A stretch of 39,852 bases of DNA from Pelomonas sp046294815 (GCA_046294815.1 JBKBOJ010000026.1:1-39852), one strand, 5' to 3'. Positions 9,116 through 16,791 are shown, numbered from the stretch's first letter. Notes: generated by a model from the sequence alone, not told the origin. Numbers and translations: made by a program.

Positions 9116-12100
9116 CATGCCGTGCAGCGGCAGCGTGGTGCCACCGGTCGCCGCTGCGGGCTTCTTGTCGCGCACCAGGTAGCTGTAAAGCACTGGCACC
9201 ACCACCAGCGTCAGCAGCGTCGACGTGATGACACCGCCGATGATGGCGCGGCCCATGGGCGCCTGGATCTCGCCGCCGTCGTTCAGCGCGATGGCCATGG
9301 GCAGCATGCCGAACACCATGGCCGCCGTCGTCATGATGATGGGGCGCATGCGGATCAGCCCCGCCTCGCGCAGCGCCTCGGCCACCGTTGCGCCGGCCTT
9401 GCGGGCGTGGTTGGCGAAGTCCACGAGAAGAATCGCGTTCTTGGTCACCAGCCCCATCAACATGACCAGGCCTATCATCGAGAAGACGTTCAGCGTCGAG
9501 CGCCACAGCAGCAGCGCCAGCATCACGCCGATCAGCGCCAGCGGCAGGCTGGCCATGATGGCGATGGGCTGAACGAAGCTGCCGAACTGGCTGGCCAGCA
9601 CGATGTAGATGAAGATGGCCGCCAGCGCCATCGCCGCCAGCAGGCCGTTGAAGGCCTCGGCCTGCTGTTTGCCGGCACCGTCCACCTTGAAGCTCACACC
9701 CGGCGGCAGCTGGGTGTTCTTGATCAGCTTCTGCACGTCGGCGTTCACGTCACCGGCCGGGCGGCCCTGCACGCCGGCGAACACCGCCTCGCGGCGCTGC
9801 AGGTTCTCGCGGCGGATCACCTCGGGGTTGAACACCGGCTCGATGGTGGCCACCTGGTCCAGCGTGATGGGTGCACCTGCAGGCGAGAACGCAACCGGCA
9901 GCTTGCTCATCTGCTCGATGCGCTCGCGCTGTTCGCGCGGCAGGCGCAGCAGCACCTCGACCTGGTTGCCGTCGGGCGTGGTCCAGTAGGTCGCGACCTC
10001 GCCGTTGACGTAGGCGCGCAGGCTGGAGGCGATCTGCGCTGCGGTCAGTCCCAGCTCACGGATGGCCGAGTCCTTGAGCCGCACCGCAAAGGCCGGCAGG
10101 CCGGGCTTGACCGTCGTGTCCACATCCACCGCGCCGGGGATTTTCTTGATGCTCTCGACCAGGTCTTTGGCCGACTGCGTCAACACCTCGGGGTCGCTGC
10201 CCAGCAGCGTGATCCAGATCGGCCGGTCGAAGCCCACGCTGACCTCGATGCCGGGGATCTTGGCGATGTCGGCACGGATGGCGTCTTCGATCTCCTTCTG
10301 CGTGCGGCGGCGCTCGCTGCGCTCGGTCAGCGTGATGTTCAGCGTGGCCTGGTTGCGGCCCGTGGCCATGCCCTCGCCGGTGCTGCCGACGACGGAGGAC
10401 ACGGTCTTGATCTCCGGATAGGTTTTGAGGATCTCCTCGATCTGCGCGACCTTGGCGCTGCCGCGCTCGATGCTGCTGGCCACCGGCATGCGCAGGTTGA
10501 CCTGCGTGAAACCGTTGTCGGTCTGCGGCACGAACTCGCTGCCCACCAGCGGCGCCAGCATCAGCGCGCCGACGAAGCTGGCGAAGGCGCCCCACATGAC
10601 CAGGCCACGCGGCGTCAGCGTCGCGAAGCGCAGCCGGCGCTTGGCGGCCTTGTCGCGCCGGCCGTCGGCGCCGAACGGATGGCCCCAGGCCGGAACAGGC
10701 GGCAACAAGACGCGGTAGCGGCGGCCGGAGAAGGCCCAGTCTATGGTGCGGGCATAGCCGTCGTGCAGGCGGTCCATGGCCCAGTCGGTTGCGCGGATCA
10801 GGTGGCCGATGACGGGCCAATGCTTGATGCGCGCATTCGGCGGGTCGGCCCAGACCGAGGACAGCATCGGGTCCAGCGTGAAGCTGACGAACAGGCTGAC
10901 CAGCACGGCCACCGCGACGGTGATGCCGAAGGGGTAGAAGAACTTGCCGATGATGCCGCCCATGAAGGCCACCGGCACGAACACGGCGCAGATGGCAAAG
11001 GTCGTCGCCATGACGGCCAGGCCGATCTCGTTGGTGCCATCGAAGGCCGCCGTGCGGTGGTCCTTGCCCATGCCGACGTGGCGCACGATGTTCTCGCGCA
11101 CGACGATGGCATCGTCGATCAGCAGGCCGATGCACAGCGACAGCGCCATCATCGTCATGAAGTTCAGCGTGAAGCCGAAGGCATGCACGGCGATGAAGCT
11201 GGAGATCACGGCGATGGGCAGCGTCAGGCCGGTGATGATGGTCGAGCGCCAGCTGTGCAGGAACAGGAAGACGATGGCCACGGTCAGCAGCGCGCCTTCG
11301 ATCAGCGTGTGGCGCAGGCCGTCGAGCGAGCCCTTCACGAAGTCGCTGGCCGCATAGATCATGCGCAGCTCGACGTCCTTGGGCAGCGTCTTGCGCAGCT
11401 CGTCCATCGCCTCCTTGACGGCCTCGCCGGTCCGCACGATGTTGGCATCCTGCTGCTTGAAGACGTTGAAGCTGATGGCTGGCTGGCCGTTGATGCGGGC
11501 GATGCTGTCCTGCTCGCGCTCGCGCTCGACCAGCGTGCCGAGGTCGTTCAGCGTCAGCGCCAGGTTGCCGCGGCGGGCCACCACCATGTGGCCGAAGGCC
11601 TTGGGATCCTTCACGCGGCCTTCGACGCGCAGGATGGCGTCGCTGGTCTGGTCGGACAGCAGACCCACCGGCTGGTCGGCATTGGCCTCGGCCAGCGCCT
11701 TGGCGATCTCGGCCGGCGTCACGCTGTAGGCGCGCAGCCGCATCGGGTCCAGGTCGATGCGCACCTCGCGGGTGCTGAGGCCGCCGACGTCCACCTTGGC
11801 CACGCCTTCCACGCGGCCCAGCCGCTTGGCGACGACGAGGTCGGCCATCATGGACAGCTCACGCGCGCCGCGCACCGGGCTCAGCAGCGCCATGACGACC
11901 ACCGGCTGCGCGTTGTCGTTCTGGAAGCGCATCACCGTGGGCGGCTTGGCATCGCGCGGGAAGCCGGCCTGCGCCGCGGCGACGCGGTCGCGCAGGTCCT
12001 GCATCGCGCGGCTCATGTCGGCGTTCAGCGAGAACTCGACGCTGGCCTGCACCCGGCCCTCGAAGCTGCGCGACTGGATGCGCTCGACGCCGGCAATGGT

Positions 12101-12316
12101 GTTGAGCGCCTCTTCCAGCGGCTTGGCGATCTCGCGCTCCACCGCCTCGGGCGAGGCGCCGGGGTAGCGCACGTCCACCATGGCGCCGGGGAAGGAGATG
12201 TCGGGCATTTGCTCGACGCCCAGGCGCGAGTAGGCAAACAGGCCCAGCACGCACAGGGCCACCATCACCATGGTCGCGAAGACCGGGTTCTGGATGGAAA
12301 CGCGGGTCATCCACAT
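9077..12316 (-). CDS. RND efflux pump, inner-membrane permease subunit (pump 1)
   Basis: This 1079-aa AcrB/MdtB-type proton antiporter lies downstream of its adaptor. The N-terminus (FATMVMVALCVLGLFAYSRL) is the first membrane helix and YPGASPEAVEREI is the classic porter-domain signature. The proton-relay pair Asp401-Asp402 sits in GLLIDDAIVVREN, and the second-half helices include MLMGLVTKNAILLVDFA. The start MWMTRV (ATG 12316) has GAGGGG 6 bases upstream and lies 10 bases after the adaptor stop. A basic, proline-rich insertion of roughly 35 residues (about 534-571) in the loop before TM7 is absent from the second pump in this window. The last dozen codons and the stop come from a repeat element. 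Substrate unknown; no outer-membrane factor nearby. Confidence 0.95.
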   Translation of the reverse strand: MWMTRVSIQNPVFATMVMVALCVLGLFAYSRLGVEQMPDISFPGAMVDVRYPGASPEAVEREIAKPLEEALNTIAGVERIQSRSFEGRVQASVEFSLNADMSRAMQDLRDRVAAAQAGFPRDAKPPTVMRFQNDNAQPVVVMALLSPVRGARELSMMADLVVAKRLGRVEGVAKVDVGGLSTREVRIDLDPMRLRAYSVTPAEIAKALAEANADQPVGLLSDQTSDAILRVEGRVKDPKAFGHMVVARRGNLALTLNDLGTLVEREREQDSIARINGQPAISFNVFKQQDANIVRTGEAVKEAMDELRKTLPKDVELRMIYAASDFVKGSLDGLRHTLIEGALLTVAIVFLFLHSWRSTIITGLTLPIAVISSFIAVHAFGFTLNFMTMMALSLCIGLLIDDAIVVRENIVRHVGMGKDHRTAAFDGTNEIGLAVMATTFAICAVFVPVAFMGGIIGKFFYPFGITVAVAVLVSLFVSFTLDPMLSSVWADPPNARIKHWPVIGHLIRATDWAMDRLHDGYARTIDWAFSGRRYRVLLPPVPAWGHPFGADGRRDKAAKRRLRFATLTPRGLVMWGAFASFVGALMLAPLVGSEFVPQTDNGFTQVNLRMPVASSIERGSAKVAQIEEILKTYPEIKTVSSVVGSTGEGMATGRNQATLNITLTERSERRRTQKEIEDAIRADIAKIPGIEVSVGFDRPIWITLLGSDPEVLTQSAKDLVESIKKIPGAVDVDTTVKPGLPAFAVRLKDSAIRELGLTAAQIASSLRAYVNGEVATYWTTPDGNQVEVLLRLPREQRERIEQMSKLPVAFSPAGAPITLDQVATIEPVFNPEVIRRENLQRREAVFAGVQGRPAGDVNADVQKLIKNTQLPPGVSFKVDGAGKQQAEAFNGLLAAMALAAIFIYIVLASQFGSFVQPIAIMASLPLALIGVMLALLLWRSTLNVFSMIGLVMLMGLVTKNAILLVDFANHARKAGATVAEALREAGLIRMRPIIMTTAAMVFGMLPMAIALNDGGEIQAPMGRAIIGGVITSTLLTLVVVPVLYSYLVRDKKPAAATGGTTLPLHGMPGALPTQSPTGS

Positions 12317-12326
12317 GGCGCGCCCC

Positions 12327-13490
12327 TCACTGTTGCCGCGGGGCCGAAGCCGCGCTGGCCACCTTGGCGGACTTGGCCGCCACCACCAGCGCCGGATCGC
12401 CCTCGCGCAGATTGTCAAAGCGCGCGGCCAGCACCTGGGCGTCAGGCTTGAGGCCCGTCAGCACCTCCACGCGGCCCTCGCGCGCGTCGCTGCGGCCGGT
12501 CGTCACGATGCGACGCGCCAGCACGCCGTTCTCGATCATCCACACCTGCTCCTGGCCGGCGTTGAGGCTGATCGCGGCCATGGGCACGGTCAGGCGCTGG
12601 GTGTCGTCGGGCAGCACCACCTTGGCCACGGCGTACTGGCCAGCGCGGTACAGCTCGTGAGGGTTGTCCAGCACCAGCGTCACGCCGATGGAGCGCGTGC
12701 CGGGCTCGGCGCTGGGTGCGATGCGGGCGATCTTGGCCTCGACCGGTTGTTCCACGCCTTCCACCCTGACCTGCACAGGCATACCCGGCTGCAGGCGGCT
12801 CACCTCGTGCGTGCCGACCAGGCCCGCCAGTTCCAGCTTGGCGAGGTCGACGATGGTCAGGATCTGCTGTTCGGCGGCCAGCTTCTCGCCGGGCAGCGCA
12901 TGGCGCTTGGCGACGATGCCGTTGATGGGCGAGACCAGCGCCGCCTGGCGCAGCATCACCTGGCTGGTGTCCAGCTGCGCCTTGGCGGCCAGCCAGTTGG
13001 CGCGGGCTGCCTCGAACGCGGCGCGCGAGGTGTCCAGCGCCGTCTGGGCGATGAAGTTCTTGGCGGCCAGCCCCTCGTTGGCCTTGAAGGTGCGCTCGGC
13101 CTGGTCCATCTGCGCGCGCATGGCTTCCACGCTGGCGCCACGCTCGGCGATGCGGTGACGCAGCTCTTCCAGGTCCACCTGGCCGAGCGCCTGGCCCGCC
13201 CGTACACGGCTGCCCTCGCCCACCGCCAGGCTCAGCAGCGTGCCATTGGACTTGGCCCGCACCACCACCGTGCCCGGCGCGACCAGCGGGCCGCTGAACT
13301 CGATCTGCGCCGGCATAGGCATGAGCACCGGCTTGACGACCTCGCCGGCGACGAACTCCAGCGCCGTCTTGGGCTTGGCATCACCCGGCTTCTTGGGCTC
13401 GTCGCCCTTGCTGGCCATCACGGCCACTGTGGCCCCGCCCACCAGCAGCACGACGGCGGCAATGCCACTCCACTTGAACGACTTGCGCAT
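12327..13490 (-). CDS. RND efflux periplasmic adaptor (membrane fusion) subunit (pump 1)
   Basis: This 387-aa HlyD/AcrA-like protein has an N-terminal membrane anchor (WSGIAAVVLLVGGATVAVMASKG) and no lipobox. Its domains run in the usual order: a biotinyl-lipoyl half (VVRAKSNGTLLSLAVGEGSRVRAG), a helical hairpin (about residues 105-165), the second lipoyl half (LVSPINGIVAKRHALPGEKL), then beta-barrel and membrane-proximal domains. It should link the pump encoded 10 bases downstream to an outer-membrane channel. I chose ATG 13490; a GTG one codon earlier is equally close to the GGGGGAG ribosome site, which sits unusually near. A 29-base dyad upstream probably binds a repressor. Confidence 0.93.
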   Translation of the reverse strand: MRKSFKWSGIAAVVLLVGGATVAVMASKGDEPKKPGDAKPKTALEFVAGEVVKPVLMPMPAQIEFSGPLVAPGTVVVRAKSNGTLLSLAVGEGSRVRAGQALGQVDLEELRHRIAERGASVEAMRAQMDQAERTFKANEGLAAKNFIAQTALDTSRAAFEAARANWLAAKAQLDTSQVMLRQAALVSPINGIVAKRHALPGEKLAAEQQILTIVDLAKLELAGLVGTHEVSRLQPGMPVQVRVEGVEQPVEAKIARIAPSAEPGTRSIGVTLVLDNPHELYRAGQYAVAKVVLPDDTQRLTVPMAAISLNAGQEQVWMIENGVLARRIVTTGRSDAREGRVEVLTGLKPDAQVLAARFDNLREGDPALVVAAKSAKVASAASAPRQQ

Positions 13491-13505
13491 CACTCCCCCA
13501 GAACA

Positions 13506-13534
13506 TTTCTAGACCGACTTTTTCAGTCTAGAAA
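13506..13534. promoter_or_regulatory. Perfect 9-bp dyad, candidate repressor operator of RND operon 1
   Basis: TTTCTAGAC (13506-13514) and its exact complement GTCTAGAAA (13526-13534) flank an 11-base spacer that itself contains GAC. On the minus strand TTTCTA, 17 bases, TAGAAA would serve as weak -35 and -10 boxes, so a bound dimer would cover the promoter. It lies 16 bases ahead of the adaptor start. A TetR-type operator is the obvious guess, but no regulator gene is adjacent. Confidence 0.6.
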
Positions 13535-13605
13535 CGCGGGGCAGGCGGCGCAGCGGGCTTGTGACGAAACGCGGATTGCGGGGGCTGAGCTGCACCCGCG
13601 CGAGG

Positions 13606-14709
13606 TCAGGCCGGGCGGGCGCCGGCGATGGGGTCGGTGGGCAGCATCACGTCACCACATTGCGCGCGGTGGCGCAGCGCATGGTCCATCAACACCAGCG
13701 CCAGCATGGCCTCGGCAATGGGCGTGGCACGTATGCCCACGCAGGGGTCGTGGCGGCCAAAGGTCTCCACGATGGCCGGGTTGCCGGCGCGATCGATGCT
13801 GGCCTTGGGGCTGCGGATGGAGCTGGTGGGCTTGATGGCAATGTTGGCCACGATGTCCTGGCCGGTGGAGATGCCGCCCAGCACGCCGCCTGCGTTGTTG
13901 CTGGCAAAGCCCAGCGGCGTCAGCTCGTCGCCATGCTCGCTGCCGCGCTGGCTGACGACGCCAAAGCCGGCGCCGATCTCCACGCCCTTGACGGCGTTGA
14001 TGCCCATCAGCGCATAGGCGATGTCGGCATCCAGCTTGTCAAACAGCGGCTCGCCCAGGCCGACCGGCACATTGACCGCCTCCACGCGGATGCGCGCGCC
14101 GACCGAATCGCCAGACTTGCGCAGCGCATCCATGTAGGCCTCCAGCGCCGCGATCTTGCTGGCGTTCGCCGCGAAGAAGGGGTTCTGGCCCACATGCTGC
14201 CAGCCCTCGAAGGGGATCTCGATCTCGCCCAGCTGCGTCATGCAGCCGCGAAACTCGGTGCCGTAGGCTTGCTTGAGCCATTTGCGCGCGATGGCGCCGG
14301 CGCCCACCATCGGCGCGGTCAGCCGCGCCGACGAGCGCCCACCACCGCGCGGGTCGCGCACGCCGTACTTGCGCCAGTAGGTGTAGTCGGCGTGGCCGGG
14401 GCGGAAGGTGTCGAGGATGTTGCCGTAGTCCTTGCTGCGCTGGTCGGTGTTCTCGATCAGCAGGCAGATGGGCGTGCCGGTCGTGACGCCGTCATAGACG
14501 CCCGACAGGATCTTCACCGCGTCCGGCTCGTTGCGCTGCGTGACGTGGCGGCTGGTGCCCGGGCGGCGCCGGTCCAGCTCGGGCTGGATGTCCGCCTCGC
14601 AGAGCGAGAGGCCCGGTGGGCAGCCGTCGATGACGCAGCCGATGGCGGGGCCGTGGCTTTCGCCGAAATTGGTGACGCGAAAGAGTTCGCCGAAGGTGCT
14701 GCCTGACAT
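13606..14709 (-). CDS. aroC: Chorismate synthase AroC
   Basis: This 367-aa enzyme, of normal family length, converts EPSP to chorismate with reduced FMN as the last step of the shikimate pathway. Signatures are visible in order: FGESHGPAIGCVIDGCPPGL at residues 16-35, HVTQRNEPDAVKILSG with YDGVTTGTPI after it, DPRGGGRSSARLTAPMVGAGAIA, GFASNNAGGVLGGISTGQDI and IRSPKASID. It appears to be a single-gene unit: the RND adaptor promoter lies downstream and a repeat element (14722-14900) begins 12 bases before the ATG. No convincing ribosome site is seen. Confidence 0.98.
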   Translation of the reverse strand: MSGSTFGELFRVTNFGESHGPAIGCVIDGCPPGLSLCEADIQPELDRRRPGTSRHVTQRNEPDAVKILSGVYDGVTTGTPICLLIENTDQRSKDYGNILDTFRPGHADYTYWRKYGVRDPRGGGRSSARLTAPMVGAGAIARKWLKQAYGTEFRGCMTQLGEIEIPFEGWQHVGQNPFFAANASKIAALEAYMDALRKSGDSVGARIRVEAVNVPVGLGEPLFDKLDADIAYALMGINAVKGVEIGAGFGVVSQRGSEHGDELTPLGFASNNAGGVLGGISTGQDIVANIAIKPTSSIRSPKASIDRAGNPAIVETFGRHDPCVGIRATPIAEAMLALVLMDHALRHRAQCGDVMLPTDPIAGARPA

Positions 14710-14721
14710 AGGGGCTGAATT

Positions 14722-14900
14722 CTAGGAGCCTGTCGGGCATTGGGTCGGGCGCGCGCCGGGGCGAGGCAAAGCGCCGAATCGCCCGGCAAATCACCCCGGC
14801 CCTTCGGGTTGGGGGTCGAGCCCAGCTCCGCTTTGCGCCAAGGCTCAGCTCCCCCTGCAGGCCCAACGCGCACCCGACCGAATGCCCGACAGGCTTCTAG
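14722..14900. repeat. CTAG-ended inverted-repeat element, copy B (179 bp, MITE-like)
   Basis: The left arm (14722-14755, beginning CTAGGAGCCTGTCGGGCATT) and the right arm (14867-14900, whose complement begins CTAGAAGCCTGTCGGGCATT) are inverted and nearly identical over 34 bases. Inside lies a second inverted pair (GCAAAGCG near 14765 and CGCTTTGC near 14829) and a central GC-rich hairpin around 14795-14815. No protein is supported inside it. The element fills most of the 322-base gap between aroC and the CBS gene. Confidence 0.75.
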
Positions 14901-14908
14901 GTTTGCCC

Positions 14909-14936
14909 AAAAGCAAAAGCGGCCCGCCAAGGCCGC
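14909..14936 (-). terminator. Rho-independent terminator behind the CBS-domain gene
   Basis: On the minus strand GCGGCC, a 6-base loop, GGCCGC is followed by TTTTGCTTTT. It lies about 95 bases after the CBS gene stop, next to the end of the copy B repeat. Confidence 0.75.
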
Positions 14937-14960
14937 CTTCGCCGGATGCGAACCTCATGC

Positions 14961-15019
14961 CATCCGGCCTGCATGCCGGATGTCGTTCGGCAGGCGTCGA
15001 ACAGCGCGCAGGCGCTGTT
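14961..15019. repeat. Two consecutive perfect hairpins downstream of the CBS gene
   Basis: CATCCGGC/GCCGGATG with a 6-base loop (14961-14982) and AACAGCGC/GCGCTGTT with a 4-base loop (15000-15019). A further GCCGGATGCG lies at 14941-14950. Neither hairpin is followed by a T-run. They may be REP-like sequence or protect the mRNA 3' end. Confidence 0.6.
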
Positions 15020-15031
15020 CTCGGTCCGGCC

Positions 15032-15499
15032 TCACAACTTCGGCTCGGTCTCGGCCGGGTTGTCTTCGACCGGCCAGTCGCGGATGTAGGCCTTGAGCAT
15101 GCGGTTCTCGAAGTCCTGGCTGTCCACCACGGCCTTGGCCACGTCGTAGAAGGAGATCACGCCCATCAGCGTGCGGCCGTTCATGACCGGCATGTAGCGT
15201 GCGTGCCGGCCCAGCATCATGCGACGCACCTCGTCGATCTCGGTCTCGGGCGTGCAGGTCAGCGGCGCGTCGTCCATGACCGTGCGCACGATGGTCGAAC
15301 CGACCGAGCCGCCGTTCTTGACCACCGCCTGGATGACCTCGCGGAAGGTCAGCATGCCCACCAGCTCGCCATGCTCCATGACGACCAGCGAGCCGATGTC
15401 GTGCTCGGCCATGACGGCCAGTGAGTTCTTCAGCGTCTCGTCGGGTGTGACGGTGAACAGGGTGCCACCTTTGACACGCAGGATATCGACGACTTTCAT
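15032..15499 (-). CDS. CBS-domain pair protein
   Basis: This 155-aa soluble protein consists almost wholly of two CBS motifs (about residues 8-62 and 72-128), the adenosyl-ligand-binding Bateman module. Typical pieces are LVVMEHGELVGMLTFREVIQAV in the first and YMPVMNGRTLMGVISFYDVAKAVV in the second. No enzymatic domain is attached, so it is probably a stand-alone energy or nucleotide sensor; the target is unknown. I chose ATG 15499 (MKVVDIL), preceded at 6 bases by GGAGG. The longer open frame upstream has no family similarity. It ends before two hairpins and a terminator and is divergent from the DUF962 gene. Confidence 0.9.
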   Translation of the reverse strand: MKVVDILRVKGGTLFTVTPDETLKNSLAVMAEHDIGSLVVMEHGELVGMLTFREVIQAVVKNGGSVGSTIVRTVMDDAPLTCTPETEIDEVRRMMLGRHARYMPVMNGRTLMGVISFYDVAKAVVDSQDFENRMLKAYIRDWPVEDNPAETEPKL

Positions 15500-15639
15500 A
15501 GGAGGCCTCCACGAGATGGCGATGTGCAGCCAACATAGCACACAAGGCCGGCAGGACCACACCAAGACAAACACCATGGGGGCGCCGATAACGGGATCGT
15601 GCCCTTGCCGAGTCGACCGCTTGGCGCTTGAATGGGGCC

Positions 15640-15948
15640 ATGAGTTCAGAACGTTTCACCCGCTTCGCAGACTTCTACCCCTTCTACCTGCGCGAGCACG
15701 CCGACCGCCGCAATCGGCGCCTGCACTTCATTGGCTCGACGCTGGTGCTGGTCTGCCTGTGGCAACTGCTGGCGACGCAGCGGCCGGTGTGGCTGCTCTA
15801 CGGCTTGCTGTGCGGCTACGGCTTCGCCTGGGTGGGGCATTTCTTCTTCGAGAAGAACCGCCCCGCCACGTTCAAGTACCCGCTCTACAGCCTGATGGGC
15901 GACTGGGTGATGTACGCAGACATCTGGCGCGGGCGCGTCAAGCTCTAG
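15640..15948 (+). CDS. DUF962 / Mpo1-like small membrane protein
   Basis: This 102-aa protein of the DUF962 (YGL010w/Mpo1-like) family opens with FADFYPFYLREHADRRNRRLHFIGS, followed by two or three membrane helices and the conserved HFFFEKNRPATF block. His20, His29 and His67 are the likely metal ligands. The yeast member Mpo1 is an Fe(II) dioxygenase in 2-hydroxy fatty acid alpha-oxidation; the bacterial role is not established. ATG 15640 is preferred over an in-frame TTG four codons earlier. Its TAG stop is formed by the first CTAG of the copy C repeat. Confidence 0.88.
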   Translation: MSSERFTRFADFYPFYLREHADRRNRRLHFIGSTLVLVCLWQLLATQRPVWLLYGLLCGYGFAWVGHFFFEKNRPATFKYPLYSLMGDWVMYADIWRGRVKL

Positions 15949-16000
15949 GAACCTGTCGGGCTTGGGGCCGCTCCCGACCCAAAGCCCGACAGGCTCCTAG
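15945..16000. repeat. CTAG-ended inverted-repeat element, copy C (56 bp)
   Basis: Two inverted arms beginning CTAGGAACCTGTCGGGCTT (from 15945) and, on the other strand, CTAGGAGCCTGTCGGGCTTT (from 16000) meet almost directly, forming a hairpin of about 19 pairs with one mismatch. The left CTAG supplies the stop of the DUF962 gene and the right CTAG supplies the stop of the converging OmpV-like gene. It may act as a bidirectional terminator, though there is no T-run. Confidence 0.8.
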
Positions 16001-16791
16001 TTCCGCCAGGCCAGACCGATCACCGCGCTCGGGTAGCAGGGCCGCTGCACCAGCGGACTGTCCGCCGCAGGCCCCAGCAGCCGGCTCATCGCGGCCGAGC
16101 CGAAGACGAACCAGTGCTTGTCCAGCGCATGCCGGGCGCCCACGCTGAGGTAGGCGTCGCGCAGGCCGGCGCCGGGCTGGTAGGTGGGCCGCTCTGGCGT
16201 GGCGGCCGACGCGGGCACGCCGAAGTAAGCGCGCAGGTTCTGCGCGTTGCCACCGGCCAGGCCCATGCCGGCGGTCCATTCCGTGGACGCCGTGCGGTGG
16301 AGGCGCCAGCCCAGGTCCAGGCTGGCGGTCATGCCGCCACCTCGACCGAGCGCGTCCTGCGACAGCGCGGCGCCAAGGTTCCAGTCCGGCGCCAGGCTGT
16401 AGATGGCATAGATGCGGGCGCGCAGCGTGCGCTTCACGTCCGGCAGGCCGCGCGTGGTCTCGGCGTCGCCGCTGTCGCGCCCGCTGTCGACGCGCAGCGA
16501 CAGGCCCAGCCGCCACTTGTCCCGCTCGATGAGCTCGGTGCTGGCGCCGGGGCCGGCACCACCGCGGCCGAAGCCCAGCAGCGCGCCCCCACCGCCGGAG
16601 GCGATGCGGATGCGGCCGAACTTGACCGCCCAGACCGGCTTGAGACTGGCGGAGAACCTGCTGGCACCGTCGTACTCCGGACGGACCGCCACCGAGGCGC
16701 CCAGCAGATAGCGCATCTCGTCGTCCTGCGCGGCGCGCGCCGGTGTGACGCAGGCTGCTGCAGCCATCAGCATGAACGTGACGCATCGCAT
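15997..16791 (-). CDS. MipA/OmpV family outer-membrane protein
   Basis: This 264-aa beta-barrel protein has a signal peptide (MRCVTFMLMAAAACVTPARA, cleavage before AQDDE). The family pattern is clear near the middle and end: AYFGVPASAATPERPTYQPGAGLRDAYLS..., RHALDKHWFVFGSAAMSRLLGPAADSPLV, and a terminal aromatic-poor strand ending GLAWRN, where many relatives end in Phe. MipA links to murein-synthesising complexes in E. coli, while OmpV relatives act in adhesion or osmotic response; the role here is unassigned. It begins 33 bases after the threonine dehydrogenase stop on the same strand and could be co-transcribed with it. Its stop codon lies in the copy C repeat. Confidence 0.88.
   Translation of the reverse strand: MRCVTFMLMAAAACVTPARAAQDDEMRYLLGASVAVRPEYDGASRFSASLKPVWAVKFGRIRIASGGGGALLGFGRGGAGPGASTELIERDKWRLGLSLRVDSGRDSGDAETTRGLPDVKRTLRARIYAIYSLAPDWNLGAALSQDALGRGGGMTASLDLGWRLHRTASTEWTAGMGLAGGNAQNLRAYFGVPASAATPERPTYQPGAGLRDAYLSVGARHALDKHWFVFGSAAMSRLLGPAADSPLVQRPCYPSAVIGLAWRN

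Noticed and set aside
9095..12451. A 1118-codon plus-strand open frame opposite RND pump 1
   Set aside because: It is low-complexity (His, Gln, Arg, Asp, Gly), exactly antisense to a complete RND gene. Similar long shadows occur opposite RND pump 2 and the nuo genes.
14719..14724. TAGAAT at the junction of repeat copy B as the aroC -10 box
   Set aside because: No -35 match lies 16-18 bases upstream, and the start codon would be only about 10 bases away.
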